From CAZBDU01 sp964490725 (GTDB lineage: Bacteria; Spirochaetota; Spirochaetia; SZUA-6; DRHE01), in the NCBI GenBank assembly GCA_964490725.1, contig CAZBDU010000121.1, positions 1 to 13,929 on the forward strand: a stretch of 13,929 nt of DNA, in the 5' to 3' direction. Positions 1 through 5,833 of the stretch are shown here, one piece after another. Under the pieces are notes generated by a model. That model searched no databases. It had not been told where the DNA came from and worked only from the letters and a program-made list of their open reading frames with translations. The first letter of the stretch is position 1. Every line of letters starts with the position of its first letter. Made by a program: the position numbers and the translations under genes.

Positions 1-87
1 CGCCGGCCCCGGCGCGGTCCTCCCGCCCGGCGGCGGGCAGCCCGCGGCGGCAGTGGCCGCCCGGCGCACGCCCCTCTGCGGATTTCC

Positions 88-111
88 GCTCCGCCGCAGC
101 GCTCCGCCGCA
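88..111. repeat. Short direct repeat in the fbaB leader
   Basis: The 11-base unit GCTCCGCCGCA occurs twice, at 88-98 and 101-111, separated by GC, which gives a 13-base period. It lies in a very GC-rich stretch (1-120) ahead of the more AT-rich fbaB leader. In such composition a chance origin is possible. No function is assigned, and no gene in 1-187 could be supported. Confidence 0.5.
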
Positions 112-120
112 CCGGAGAGG

Positions 121-187
121 TTACCATCCGGGAGCGAAAATTGTTACCTTATAGGATGAGCCCGCAAAAGACAGAGAGGAGGTTGCC
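121..187 (+). promoter_or_regulatory. Probable promoter and ribosome-binding region of fbaB
   Basis: Composition shifts from very GC-rich to mixed just before fbaB. A TATAGG hexamer at 150-155 could be a -10 element, but no good -35 lies at the right distance. The motif TTACC occurs twice, 23 bases apart (121 and 144). A strong Shine-Dalgarno sequence, GAGGAGG, ends five to six bases before the ATG at 188. The ribosome site is clear; the promoter is only a guess. Confidence 0.35.
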
Positions 188-1234
188 ATGGATCTGGAGA
201 AACTGCTCGGAGAGGACGCCCGGGACCTGTTGGAGCATCGCTGCCAGACGGTGCCCGCCAGCCAGCTGCATCTACCCGGCCCGGACTTCATAGAGAGGGT
301 CCTGGTGCCCTCGGACCGCCCGCTGCCGGTCCTGCGAAACCTGCAGAGCGTGTTCGACCACGGCCGGCTGGGTGGGACCGGTTACCTGTCGATCCTGCCG
401 GTGGACCAGGGGATCGAGCACTCCGCCGGGGCCTCCTTCGCGCCCAACCCGCTGTACTTCGACCCGGAGAACATTGTCCGCCTGGCCATCGAGGGGGGCT
501 GCAACGCAGTGGCCTCCACCCTGGGAGTGCTCGGAGCGGTGGCCCGCCGCTATGCCCACCGCATCCCTTTCATCGTGAAGCTCAACCACAACGAGCTGCT
601 GACCTATCCCAACCGCTACGACCAGGTGCTGTTCGCCAGCGTAGACCAGGCCTTCGACATGGGGGCCGTGGCGGTAGGGGCGACCATCTACTACGGATCC
701 GAGGAATCCGCGCGCCAGATCCAGGAGATCACCGAGGCCTTCGAGTACGCGCACGAGCTGGGCCTGTTCACCGTGCTCTGGACCTACCTGCGCAACAGCG
801 CCTTCAAGACCCGGGAGGCCGACTATCACCTGGCGGCGGACCTGACCGGCCAGGCGAACCACCTGGGGGTGACCATCCAGGCGGACATCGTCAAGCAGAA
901 ACAGCCCGAGTGCAACGGCGGCTTCAAGGCTCTGGAGTTCGGCAAGACCACCGAGAAGGTCTACACCGAGCTCAGCACCGACCACCCCATCGACCTGACC
1001 CGCTACCAGGTGGTGAACTGCTACATGGGCAGGGCCGGCCTGATCAACTCCGGCGGCGCCTCCGGAAAGAACGACCTGGCCCAGGCGGCCCGCACCGCGG
1101 TCATCAACAAGCGCGCCGGCGGCACCGGGCTGATCACCGGGCGCAAGGCCTTTCAGCGGCCCATGGAGGAAGGGATCCGGCTGCTCAACGCCGTCCAGGA
1201 CGTCTTCCTGGACAACAGCATCACCGTGGCCTGA
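188..1234 (+). CDS. fbaB: Class I fructose-bisphosphate aldolase (FbaB/DhnA type)
   Basis: This cytoplasmic enzyme reversibly cleaves fructose 1,6-bisphosphate into dihydroxyacetone phosphate and glyceraldehyde 3-phosphate through a Schiff base. The 348 residues match E. coli FbaB (350) nearly end to end. Shared blocks include GTGYLSILPVDQGIEHSAGAS (near 63-83), KLNHNE (131-136), GATIYYGSEES (164-174) and SADLTGQANHL-like sequence near 216-226. Lys236 in ADIVKQK is the expected Schiff-base lysine by family comparison. The start is well fixed by a GAGGAGG site five to six bases upstream, and the protein begins in register with the family. It seems to be a single-gene unit: the next operon has its own promoter-like sequence about 50 bases on. 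A class I enzyme needs no metal, unlike class II FbaA. Whether another aldolase exists elsewhere cannot be seen here. Confidence 0.96.
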   Translation: MDLEKLLGEDARDLLEHRCQTVPASQLHLPGPDFIERVLVPSDRPLPVLRNLQSVFDHGRLGGTGYLSILPVDQGIEHSAGASFAPNPLYFDPENIVRLAIEGGCNAVASTLGVLGAVARRYAHRIPFIVKLNHNELLTYPNRYDQVLFASVDQAFDMGAVAVGATIYYGSEESARQIQEITEAFEYAHELGLFTVLWTYLRNSAFKTREADYHLAADLTGQANHLGVTIQADIVKQKQPECNGGFKALEFGKTTEKVYTELSTDHPIDLTRYQVVNCYMGRAGLINSGGASGKNDLAQAARTAVINKRAGGTGLITGRKAFQRPMEEGIRLLNAVQDVFLDNSITVA

Positions 1235-1248
1235 GCAGGGCCGCCCCC

Positions 1249-1293
1249 GCCCGCTCCGCGCTCCCCCCGCCCCCCGGGTCTTGGTGAGCGGGC
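1249..1293 (+). terminator. Possible weak terminator or hairpin after fbaB
   Basis: GCCCGCTC (1249-1256) and GAGCGGGC (1286-1293) are perfect 8-base inverted repeats with a 29-base loop, 15 bases after the fbaB stop. No T-run follows, so this is not a canonical intrinsic terminator. The right arm also overlaps the proposed promoter of the next operon. A Rho-type end is as likely. Confidence 0.3.
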
Positions 1294-1309
1294 TGATTCA
1301 TTGTAGAAT
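1281..1309 (+). promoter_or_regulatory. Putative sigma-70 promoter of the STAS-cheA-cheR-cheB operon
   Basis: TTGGTG (1281-1286) and TAGAAT (1304-1309) are separated by exactly 17 bases. The -10 matches the consensus at five of six positions and the -35 at three of six. Transcription would begin near 1316, leaving a leader of about 70 bases. No flagellar sigma-28-like pair was recognised here. This is read from the sequence only. Confidence 0.5.
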
Positions 1310-1318
1310 GCTTTCCCT

Positions 1319-1356
1319 GTGCGCCCCCGGCCTGCCGCAGCCAGCCGGGGGCGCAC
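1319..1356 (+). promoter_or_regulatory. Perfect 13-bp stem-loop in the chemotaxis operon leader
   Basis: GTGCGCCCCCGGC (1319-1331) and its exact reverse complement (1344-1356) flank a 12-base loop. The stem has no mismatch and is almost all G-C pairs. It would sit within a few bases of the predicted transcription start and 29 bases ahead of the STAS start codon. No T-run follows on either strand, so it does not look like a terminator. A 5' mRNA-stabilising hairpin or a protein-binding palindrome are possible roles. The structure is certain as sequence; the role is inferred. Confidence 0.7.
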
Positions 1357-1385
1357 CAAACCTCGAACGAACGGGAGAGCCCCAG

Positions 1386-1721
1386 ATGAAGCGCTCTGCA
1401 AGTGGCAAGAAAAAAGACCGGCTCACCCTTGGCGGGCGGCTCACCGTGGAGCGCGCCGCGGAGATCAAAGCCCTCCTGCTCTCGGCGCTGGAGGATTCCC
1501 CGAGCCTGCGCCTGCACCTGGAGGGGGTGGAGGAGATCGACCTGTCCTTCCTGCAGCTCCTGATGGCCGCACGCCGTTCCTCGGAAGCCCGGGGGGGGAG
1601 CGTCCTGCTGGCAGGGCCGTCGGATCAGCCCTACCGGCAGGCGGTGGATCGAGCGGGACTGCGGCGCCACCCGGACGCCGAGGGGACCGACCCTCTGCCC
1701 GCCTTCCGGCCGGAGGCCTAG
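1386..1721 (+). CDS. STAS-domain protein (anti-anti-sigma/MlaB-like), first gene of the cheA operon
   Basis: This small protein of 111 residues has a Lys/Arg-rich N-terminus (about 1-12) and a STAS-like fold from about 12 to 92. GGRLTVERAAEIKALL matches the first strand and helix. EGVEEIDLSFLQLLMAARR (46-64) matches the family core, where a phosphorylatable Ser or Thr usually sits; Ser54 is the candidate here. GLRRH near 91-95 matches the C-terminal helix end. The ATG at 1386 has GGGAGAG about seven bases upstream, so it is preferred over an in-frame start at 1281, which would lie inside the proposed promoter. The stop is one base from the cheA start, so translation is probably coupled. STAS proteins beside CheA are known and may act as accessory or partner-switch components; the partner is not shown. 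A run of eight G (1591-1598) lies within the gene. Confidence 0.78.
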   Translation: MKRSASGKKKDRLTLGGRLTVERAAEIKALLLSALEDSPSLRLHLEGVEEIDLSFLQLLMAARRSSEARGGSVLLAGPSDQPYRQAVDRAGLRRHPDAEGTDPLPAFRPEA

Positions 1722-1722
1722 C

Positions 1723-3846
1723 ATGGACAGGTATACCGAGACCATGCGCACCGCCTTCCGGGAGGAAGCCGGCGAGCTGCTGACGGAGCTGGAAACCGCG
1801 CTCCTGGAGCTGGAGAGCACTCCCGAGGAGCCGGAGCTGGTGGACAAGGTCTTCCGGGCCATGCACACCATCAAGGGGTCGGGAGCCATGTTCGGCTTCC
1901 AGGCCATCTCCGAGTTCACCCACCAGGTGGAAACCGTTTTCGACCTGGTGCGCAAGGGCGAGCTGTCCGTGAGCCGGGAGCTCATCGATCTGACCCTGCT
2001 GGCGCGCGACCAGATCCGGGAGATGCTGGATGCGCCCCCCGACCAGGACAGCGTGCAATCAGTGCGGGCCACGGAGCTGGTGACCATGCTGCACCGGCTC
2101 ACCGGCGGCGGTCCTGGAGCGCAGGAGCAGCCGCAGGGCGGCTCGGCGGCCGCCCCCGGGTCCAGCGGTGCGCCGCTGACGCTGCGGATCCGCTTCAAGC
2201 CCGCCCGGGACATCTTCCTCCACGGCACCAACCCCGTTCTGTTGCTGGAGGAGCTGCGCGAGCTCGGGGAATGCATGGTGGTGGCCCACGCTGCGGAGGT
2301 CCCGGCGCTCCAGGAAATCGAGCCGGAGGAGTGCTACACCTACTGGGACGTCATTCTGACCACGACGCGGGGCGTGAACGCCGTGCGGGACGTGTTCATC
2401 TTCGTGGAAGACGACAGCGAGCTGCGCATCGAAGTGATCGATGAGGGCGAACCGGTCTCCGCGGAAGGCTACAAGAGACTGGGGGAGATCCTGGTCGAGA
2501 GAGGAGACATCAGCCCGAAGAAGCTGGAGGAGGTGCTGGCCAACCGGCAGCTCCTGGGCAAGATGCTAATGGAGGCGGGGCTGGTCTCCCCCGAGAGGGT
2601 CCAGGCGGCGCTGGTCGAGCAGCGCCAGGTGAAGGAGGCCCGGCAGCGGCGCCAGCAGGAGGAAGCCAGCGCCACCATTCGGGTCCGCTCGGAGAAGCTC
2701 GACACCCTGGTGGACCTGGTGGGCGAGCTGGTGACCGTTCAGGCCAGGCTGAGCCAGCTCTCCGGGGCCGAAGCGGCCAACGCCAGGCTGCTCGCCATCG
2801 CCGAGGAGGTGGAGCGGCTCACCGCGGAGCTGCGGGACAACGCCATGAGCCTGCGCATGGTGCCCATCGGCACCACCTTCAGCCGCTTCCGCCGGCTGGT
2901 TCGGGATCTGTCCGCGCAGCTGGGCAAGGAGATCACCCTGGTCACCGAGGGTGCGGAGACGGAGCTGGACAAGACGGTGATCGAACGGCTGGGGGACCCG
3001 CTGGTGCACCTGATCCGCAACTGCATCGACCATGGCATCGAACAGCCCGACAGGCGCCGCGCCGGCGGCAAGCCGGCCGCCGGGACCATCCGCCTCGCCG
3101 CGGCGCACTCCGGAGGGTACGTGCTGATCCGCATCGAGGACGACGGGGCCGGCCTGGACAAGGAGCGGATCCGCGCCAGGGCGGTGGAGCGGGGCCTGGC
3201 CTCCCCGGATGCGGAGCTCAGCGAGAAGGAGCTCTATCAGCTCATCTTCGCTCCGGGCTTCTCCACGGCGGAGCGGGTCACCGGCGTCTCGGGACGCGGC
3301 GTGGGCATGGACGTGGTGCGCAGGACCCTGGACGGCCTGGGCGGCACGGTGGAGGTGGACAGCCGTCCCGCGGAGGGAACCACCATCACCCTGAAGATCC
3401 CCCTTACCCTGGCCATCATCGAGGGCCTTCTGGTCAGGATCGGAGCCGACCACTTCGTCTTTCCCCTGGCGGCGGTGGACCAGTGCGTGGAGTTGAGCCG
3501 GGAGGACGTGGCCGCGGCCCACGGGAGGAACCTGGTAAACGTCCGCGGCAAGCTTCTGCCCTACGTGAACCTGCGCAGCATGTTCTCCATCGAGGGGGAG
3601 CCTCCGGAGATCCAGCAGGTGGTGACCGCTCAGTGGGAAGCGCAGCTGGTGGGGTTCTCCGTCGACGCGGTGATCGGCCAGATCCAGACCGTGATCAAGA
3701 CCCTGGGCAAGATGTACCGGAACGTGGAAGGCATCTCCGGTGCCACCATCCTGGGAGACGGCGGGGTGGCGCTCATCCTGGACATTGCCAGGCTGGCTCA
3801 GAAGGCGGAGGCCGAAGAGCAGGACGGGATCGGGTCCCGGGCATGA
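1723..3846 (+). CDS. cheA: Chemotaxis histidine kinase CheA with T2SSE_N/MshEN-like repeats
   Basis: This cytoplasmic sensor kinase phosphorylates itself on His and passes the phosphate to CheY- and CheB-type receivers. It has 707 residues. The HPt domain (about 1-125) has His48 in AMHTIKGSG. A P2-like region (about 152-240) is followed by two 24-25-residue repeats resembling the type II secretion ATPase N-domain (253-276 and 278-301). Next come the dimerisation helices (about 318-380) and the ATPase domain, with N box HLIRNCIDHG (Asn433), G1 DDGAGL (473-478), F box FAPGFST (509-515) and G2 GRGVGMD (524-530). A CheW-like domain occupies about 560-695. All catalytic motifs are intact. The ATG has GGAGG six bases upstream, inside the end of the STAS gene. 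The stop overlaps the cheR start (ATGA). The pathway controlled could be swimming or another function, because no CheY or receptor is nearby. Confidence 0.96.
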   Translation: MDRYTETMRTAFREEAGELLTELETALLELESTPEEPELVDKVFRAMHTIKGSGAMFGFQAISEFTHQVETVFDLVRKGELSVSRELIDLTLLARDQIREMLDAPPDQDSVQSVRATELVTMLHRLTGGGPGAQEQPQGGSAAAPGSSGAPLTLRIRFKPARDIFLHGTNPVLLLEELRELGECMVVAHAAEVPALQEIEPEECYTYWDVILTTTRGVNAVRDVFIFVEDDSELRIEVIDEGEPVSAEGYKRLGEILVERGDISPKKLEEVLANRQLLGKMLMEAGLVSPERVQAALVEQRQVKEARQRRQQEEASATIRVRSEKLDTLVDLVGELVTVQARLSQLSGAEAANARLLAIAEEVERLTAELRDNAMSLRMVPIGTTFSRFRRLVRDLSAQLGKEITLVTEGAETELDKTVIERLGDPLVHLIRNCIDHGIEQPDRRRAGGKPAAGTIRLAAAHSGGYVLIRIEDDGAGLDKERIRARAVERGLASPDAELSEKELYQLIFAPGFSTAERVTGVSGRGVGMDVVRRTLDGLGGTVEVDSRPAEGTTITLKIPLTLAIIEGLLVRIGADHFVFPLAAVDQCVELSREDVAAAHGRNLVNVRGKLLPYVNLRSMFSIEGEPPEIQQVVTAQWEAQLVGFSVDAVIGQIQTVIKTLGKMYRNVEGISGATILGDGGVALILDIARLAQKAEAEEQDGIGSRA

Positions 3847-4706
3847 AGGACGGTCCGCTGGGCAGCTTCAGCACCGCCCGCCTCTCCGAGGAGGACTTTC
3901 AAAGGCTGTCGGAGTTCATCCACGGAGAGTACGGGATCAAGCTCCCGCCGGCCAAGAAGGTGATGCTGGAGAGCAGGCTCCAGAAGCGGCTGCGCTTTCT
4001 GTCCATGGCCGACTTTCACGAGTACGTGGAGTACGTGCTGGCCGGAGAAGGCAAGGAGTACGAGCTCATCCACATGATCGACCTGGTCACCACGAACAAG
4101 ACGGACTTCTTTCGGGAACCGGTGCACTTCGACTTCCTGGTGCAGAACGCCCTGCCCGAGCTCATCCGGCGTGACGGAACCGGACTGAGGTCCCCCTTCA
4201 GGCTGTGGAGCGCGGGTTGCTCCTCCGGGGAGGAGCCCTACACCCTGGCCATCGTGCTCAGCGAGTTCGCTTCCGCCTTGGAAGGGTTCCGGTTCACCAT
4301 CCTGGGCACCGACATCTCCTCCCGCGTGCTGGAAACGGCGCGAACCGCCATCTACGACGCGGAGAAGGTAGCGGTGGTACCCACCAGCCTGAAGGAGAAG
4401 TACCTGCTCCGCGCCAGGGACCCCGCACGACGGCAGGTGCGGGTCCGCCCGGAGCTGCGGGCTGCGGTCTCCTTCATGCGGCTCAACCTCATGGAGCCCT
4501 CCTACGACGGGGTGGAGACCATGGACGTGGTCTTCTGCCGCAACGTGATCATCTACTTCGACCGCCCCACCCAGGAGGCCCTGGTCAACCGGCTCTGCCG
4601 GCACCTGAGGCCGGAAGGGTACCTTTTCATGGGGCACTCGGAAACGCTGTTCAGCATGCGTGCGCCGCTGCGGCAGATCGCCCCCACCATCTACATGCGA
4701 GTGTGA
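3843..4706 (+). CDS. cheR: Chemotaxis protein methyltransferase CheR
   Basis: CheR methylates glutamate side chains of chemoreceptors using S-adenosylmethionine, which sets adaptation. It has 287 residues. The N-terminal helical domain (about 12-85) includes YGIKLPPAKKVMLESRL. TTNKTDFFRE follows at 83-92, then the SAM-binding fold with LWSAGCSSGEEPY (121-133), LGTDIS (154-159), FCRNVIIYFD (231-240) and MGHSE (263-267). All these are typical of the family, and none is missing. The start is the ATG that overlaps the cheA stop as ATGA. No other in-frame ATG or GTG occurs before the conserved domain. A clear Shine-Dalgarno is absent, which suggests coupling to cheA translation. The gene ends at a stop that overlaps an in-frame GTG of cheB. 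Confidence 0.96.
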   Translation: MKDGPLGSFSTARLSEEDFQRLSEFIHGEYGIKLPPAKKVMLESRLQKRLRFLSMADFHEYVEYVLAGEGKEYELIHMIDLVTTNKTDFFREPVHFDFLVQNALPELIRRDGTGLRSPFRLWSAGCSSGEEPYTLAIVLSEFASALEGFRFTILGTDISSRVLETARTAIYDAEKVAVVPTSLKEKYLLRARDPARRQVRVRPELRAAVSFMRLNLMEPSYDGVETMDVVFCRNVIIYFDRPTQEALVNRLCRHLRPEGYLFMGHSETLFSMRAPLRQIAPTIYMRV

Positions 4707-4723
4707 AGGACGGCTCCCTGGCC

Positions 4724-5803
4724 ATGAAACCCATCAGAGTGCTGGTTGTCGACGACTCGGCGGTTGTCCGCCAAACCATGCAGGAGATCCTCTCGTCGGA
4801 TTCCGGCATCCAGGTCATGGGCGTGGCCGCCGATCCCTACATCGCCATCCGCAAGATGGAAGCGGAGACCCCCGACGTCATCACCCTGGATATCGAGATG
4901 CCCCGGATGGACGGCCTGACCTTCCTCAAGAAGATCATGAGCCAGCATCCCATCCCGGTGGTGATCTGCTCCAGCCTGACCACCGGCGGCTCGGAGATGG
5001 CGCTGAAGGCCATGGAGTACGGCGCGGTGGAGGTCATCACCAAGCCCCAGCTGGGCACGAAGCGCTTCCTGGAGGAGTCCAGGGTTCGCATCTGCGACGC
5101 AGTGAAAGCCGCGCACCTGGCCCGCGGACGGGGAGGCCGCGGAATCGTCCCTCCCGCCTTCATGGAGGTGGCGCCCAAGCTCACCGCCGACGCCATCCTG
5201 GCCAGACCCACCGGCAGGGAGATGATCCGCACCACCGAGAAGGTAGTGGTGGTGGGCGCCTCCACCGGAGGCACCGAGGCGCTGCGGGAGCTGCTGGTGG
5301 CCTTGCCTCTGGACGCCCCGGCCATCGTCATCGTCCAGCACATGCCGGAGCACTTCACCCGCGCCTTCGCCGAGAGGCTGGACTCGCTGTGCCGCATCAC
5401 CGTGAAGGAAGCGGAGAACGACGACACCCTGGTGCGGGGGCGCGCCCTGATCGCGCCGGGCAACCGGCACACCCTGCTGAAGCGCAGCGGCGCGCGCTAC
5501 TACGTGGAGGTGCGCGACGGACCTCTGGTGAGCCGCCACCGGCCTTCCGTGGACGTGCTGTTCCGCTCGGCCGCGCGCTACGCCGGAGCCAACGCCGTGG
5601 GGGTGATCATGACCGGCATGGGGGACGACGGCGCGCGCGGAATGCGGGAGCTGAAGGAGGCGGGAGCCTGCAACATCGCCCAGGACGAGGCGAGCTGTGT
5701 GGTCTTCGGCATGCCCAAGGAAGCGATCAAGATCGGCGCCGTGGACAGGGTGCTTCCCCTGTCCGGGCTGGCCGGAGGGGTGATCGGCGCCTGCTCCCGC
5801 TAG
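4724..5803 (+). CDS. cheB: Chemotaxis response regulator / protein-glutamate methylesterase CheB
   Basis: CheB removes methyl groups from (and deamidates) chemoreceptors and is activated by phosphoryl transfer from CheA. It has 359 residues from the ATG at 4724. The receiver domain (1-125) has Asp10 and Asp11, phospho-acceptor Asp56 (TLDIEMP), Thr/Ser at 83-86 and Lys107 (ITKP). A linker (about 126-170) leads to the esterase domain with Ser180 (GASTGG), His206 (VQHMPEHF) and Asp302 (TGMGDDGA), so the catalytic triad is complete. AAGGA lies 13 bases before this ATG, which is rather far. An alternative GTG start at 4703 overlaps the cheR stop (GTGA) and adds seven residues, mirroring the cheA/cheR junction. 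Either start is possible. The gene is last in the operon and runs convergent to the HPr-like gene. Confidence 0.95.
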   Translation: MKPIRVLVVDDSAVVRQTMQEILSSDSGIQVMGVAADPYIAIRKMEAETPDVITLDIEMPRMDGLTFLKKIMSQHPIPVVICSSLTTGGSEMALKAMEYGAVEVITKPQLGTKRFLEESRVRICDAVKAAHLARGRGGRGIVPPAFMEVAPKLTADAILARPTGREMIRTTEKVVVVGASTGGTEALRELLVALPLDAPAIVIVQHMPEHFTRAFAERLDSLCRITVKEAENDDTLVRGRALIAPGNRHTLLKRSGARYYVEVRDGPLVSRHRPSVDVLFRSAARYAGANAVGVIMTGMGDDGARGMRELKEAGACNIAQDEASCVVFGMPKEAIKIGAVDRVLPLSGLAGGVIGACSR

Positions 5804-5809
5804 GGCAGG
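5790..5809. terminator. Small hairpin at the cheB end, between convergent genes
   Basis: CCTGCTC and GGGCAGG form a 7-base-pair stem (one G-T wobble) with a 6-base loop. It overlaps the cheB stop and lies 24 bases beyond the stop of the convergent gene. No T-run follows in either direction. It could mark a shared transcription end, but it is too weak to be called a standard intrinsic terminator. Confidence 0.3.
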
Positions 5810-5833
5810 AGAAGGCCGGAAGACCCCCTGGAG

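Noticed and set aside
1..120. Possible end or start of another gene at the left edge
   Set aside because: Several frames stay open in this GC-rich stretch on both strands, but none has recognisable sequence or a ribosome site, so no gene can be supported.
1319..1356. The 13-bp hairpin as an intrinsic terminator of fbaB
   Set aside because: No T-run follows on either strand, and a promoter-like sequence lies between fbaB and the hairpin.
1281..1385. N-terminal extension of the STAS protein from an in-frame start at 1281
   Set aside because: It would begin at the proposed -35 element and translate the leader hairpin; the ATG at 1386 has a ribosome site and fits the domain length.
1221..2276. 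Minus-strand open frame of 351 codons across the STAS gene and the start of cheA
   Set aside because: It is Ser/Arg-rich and without domains, and it runs over the operon promoter, leader hairpin, STAS gene and cheA HPt domain.
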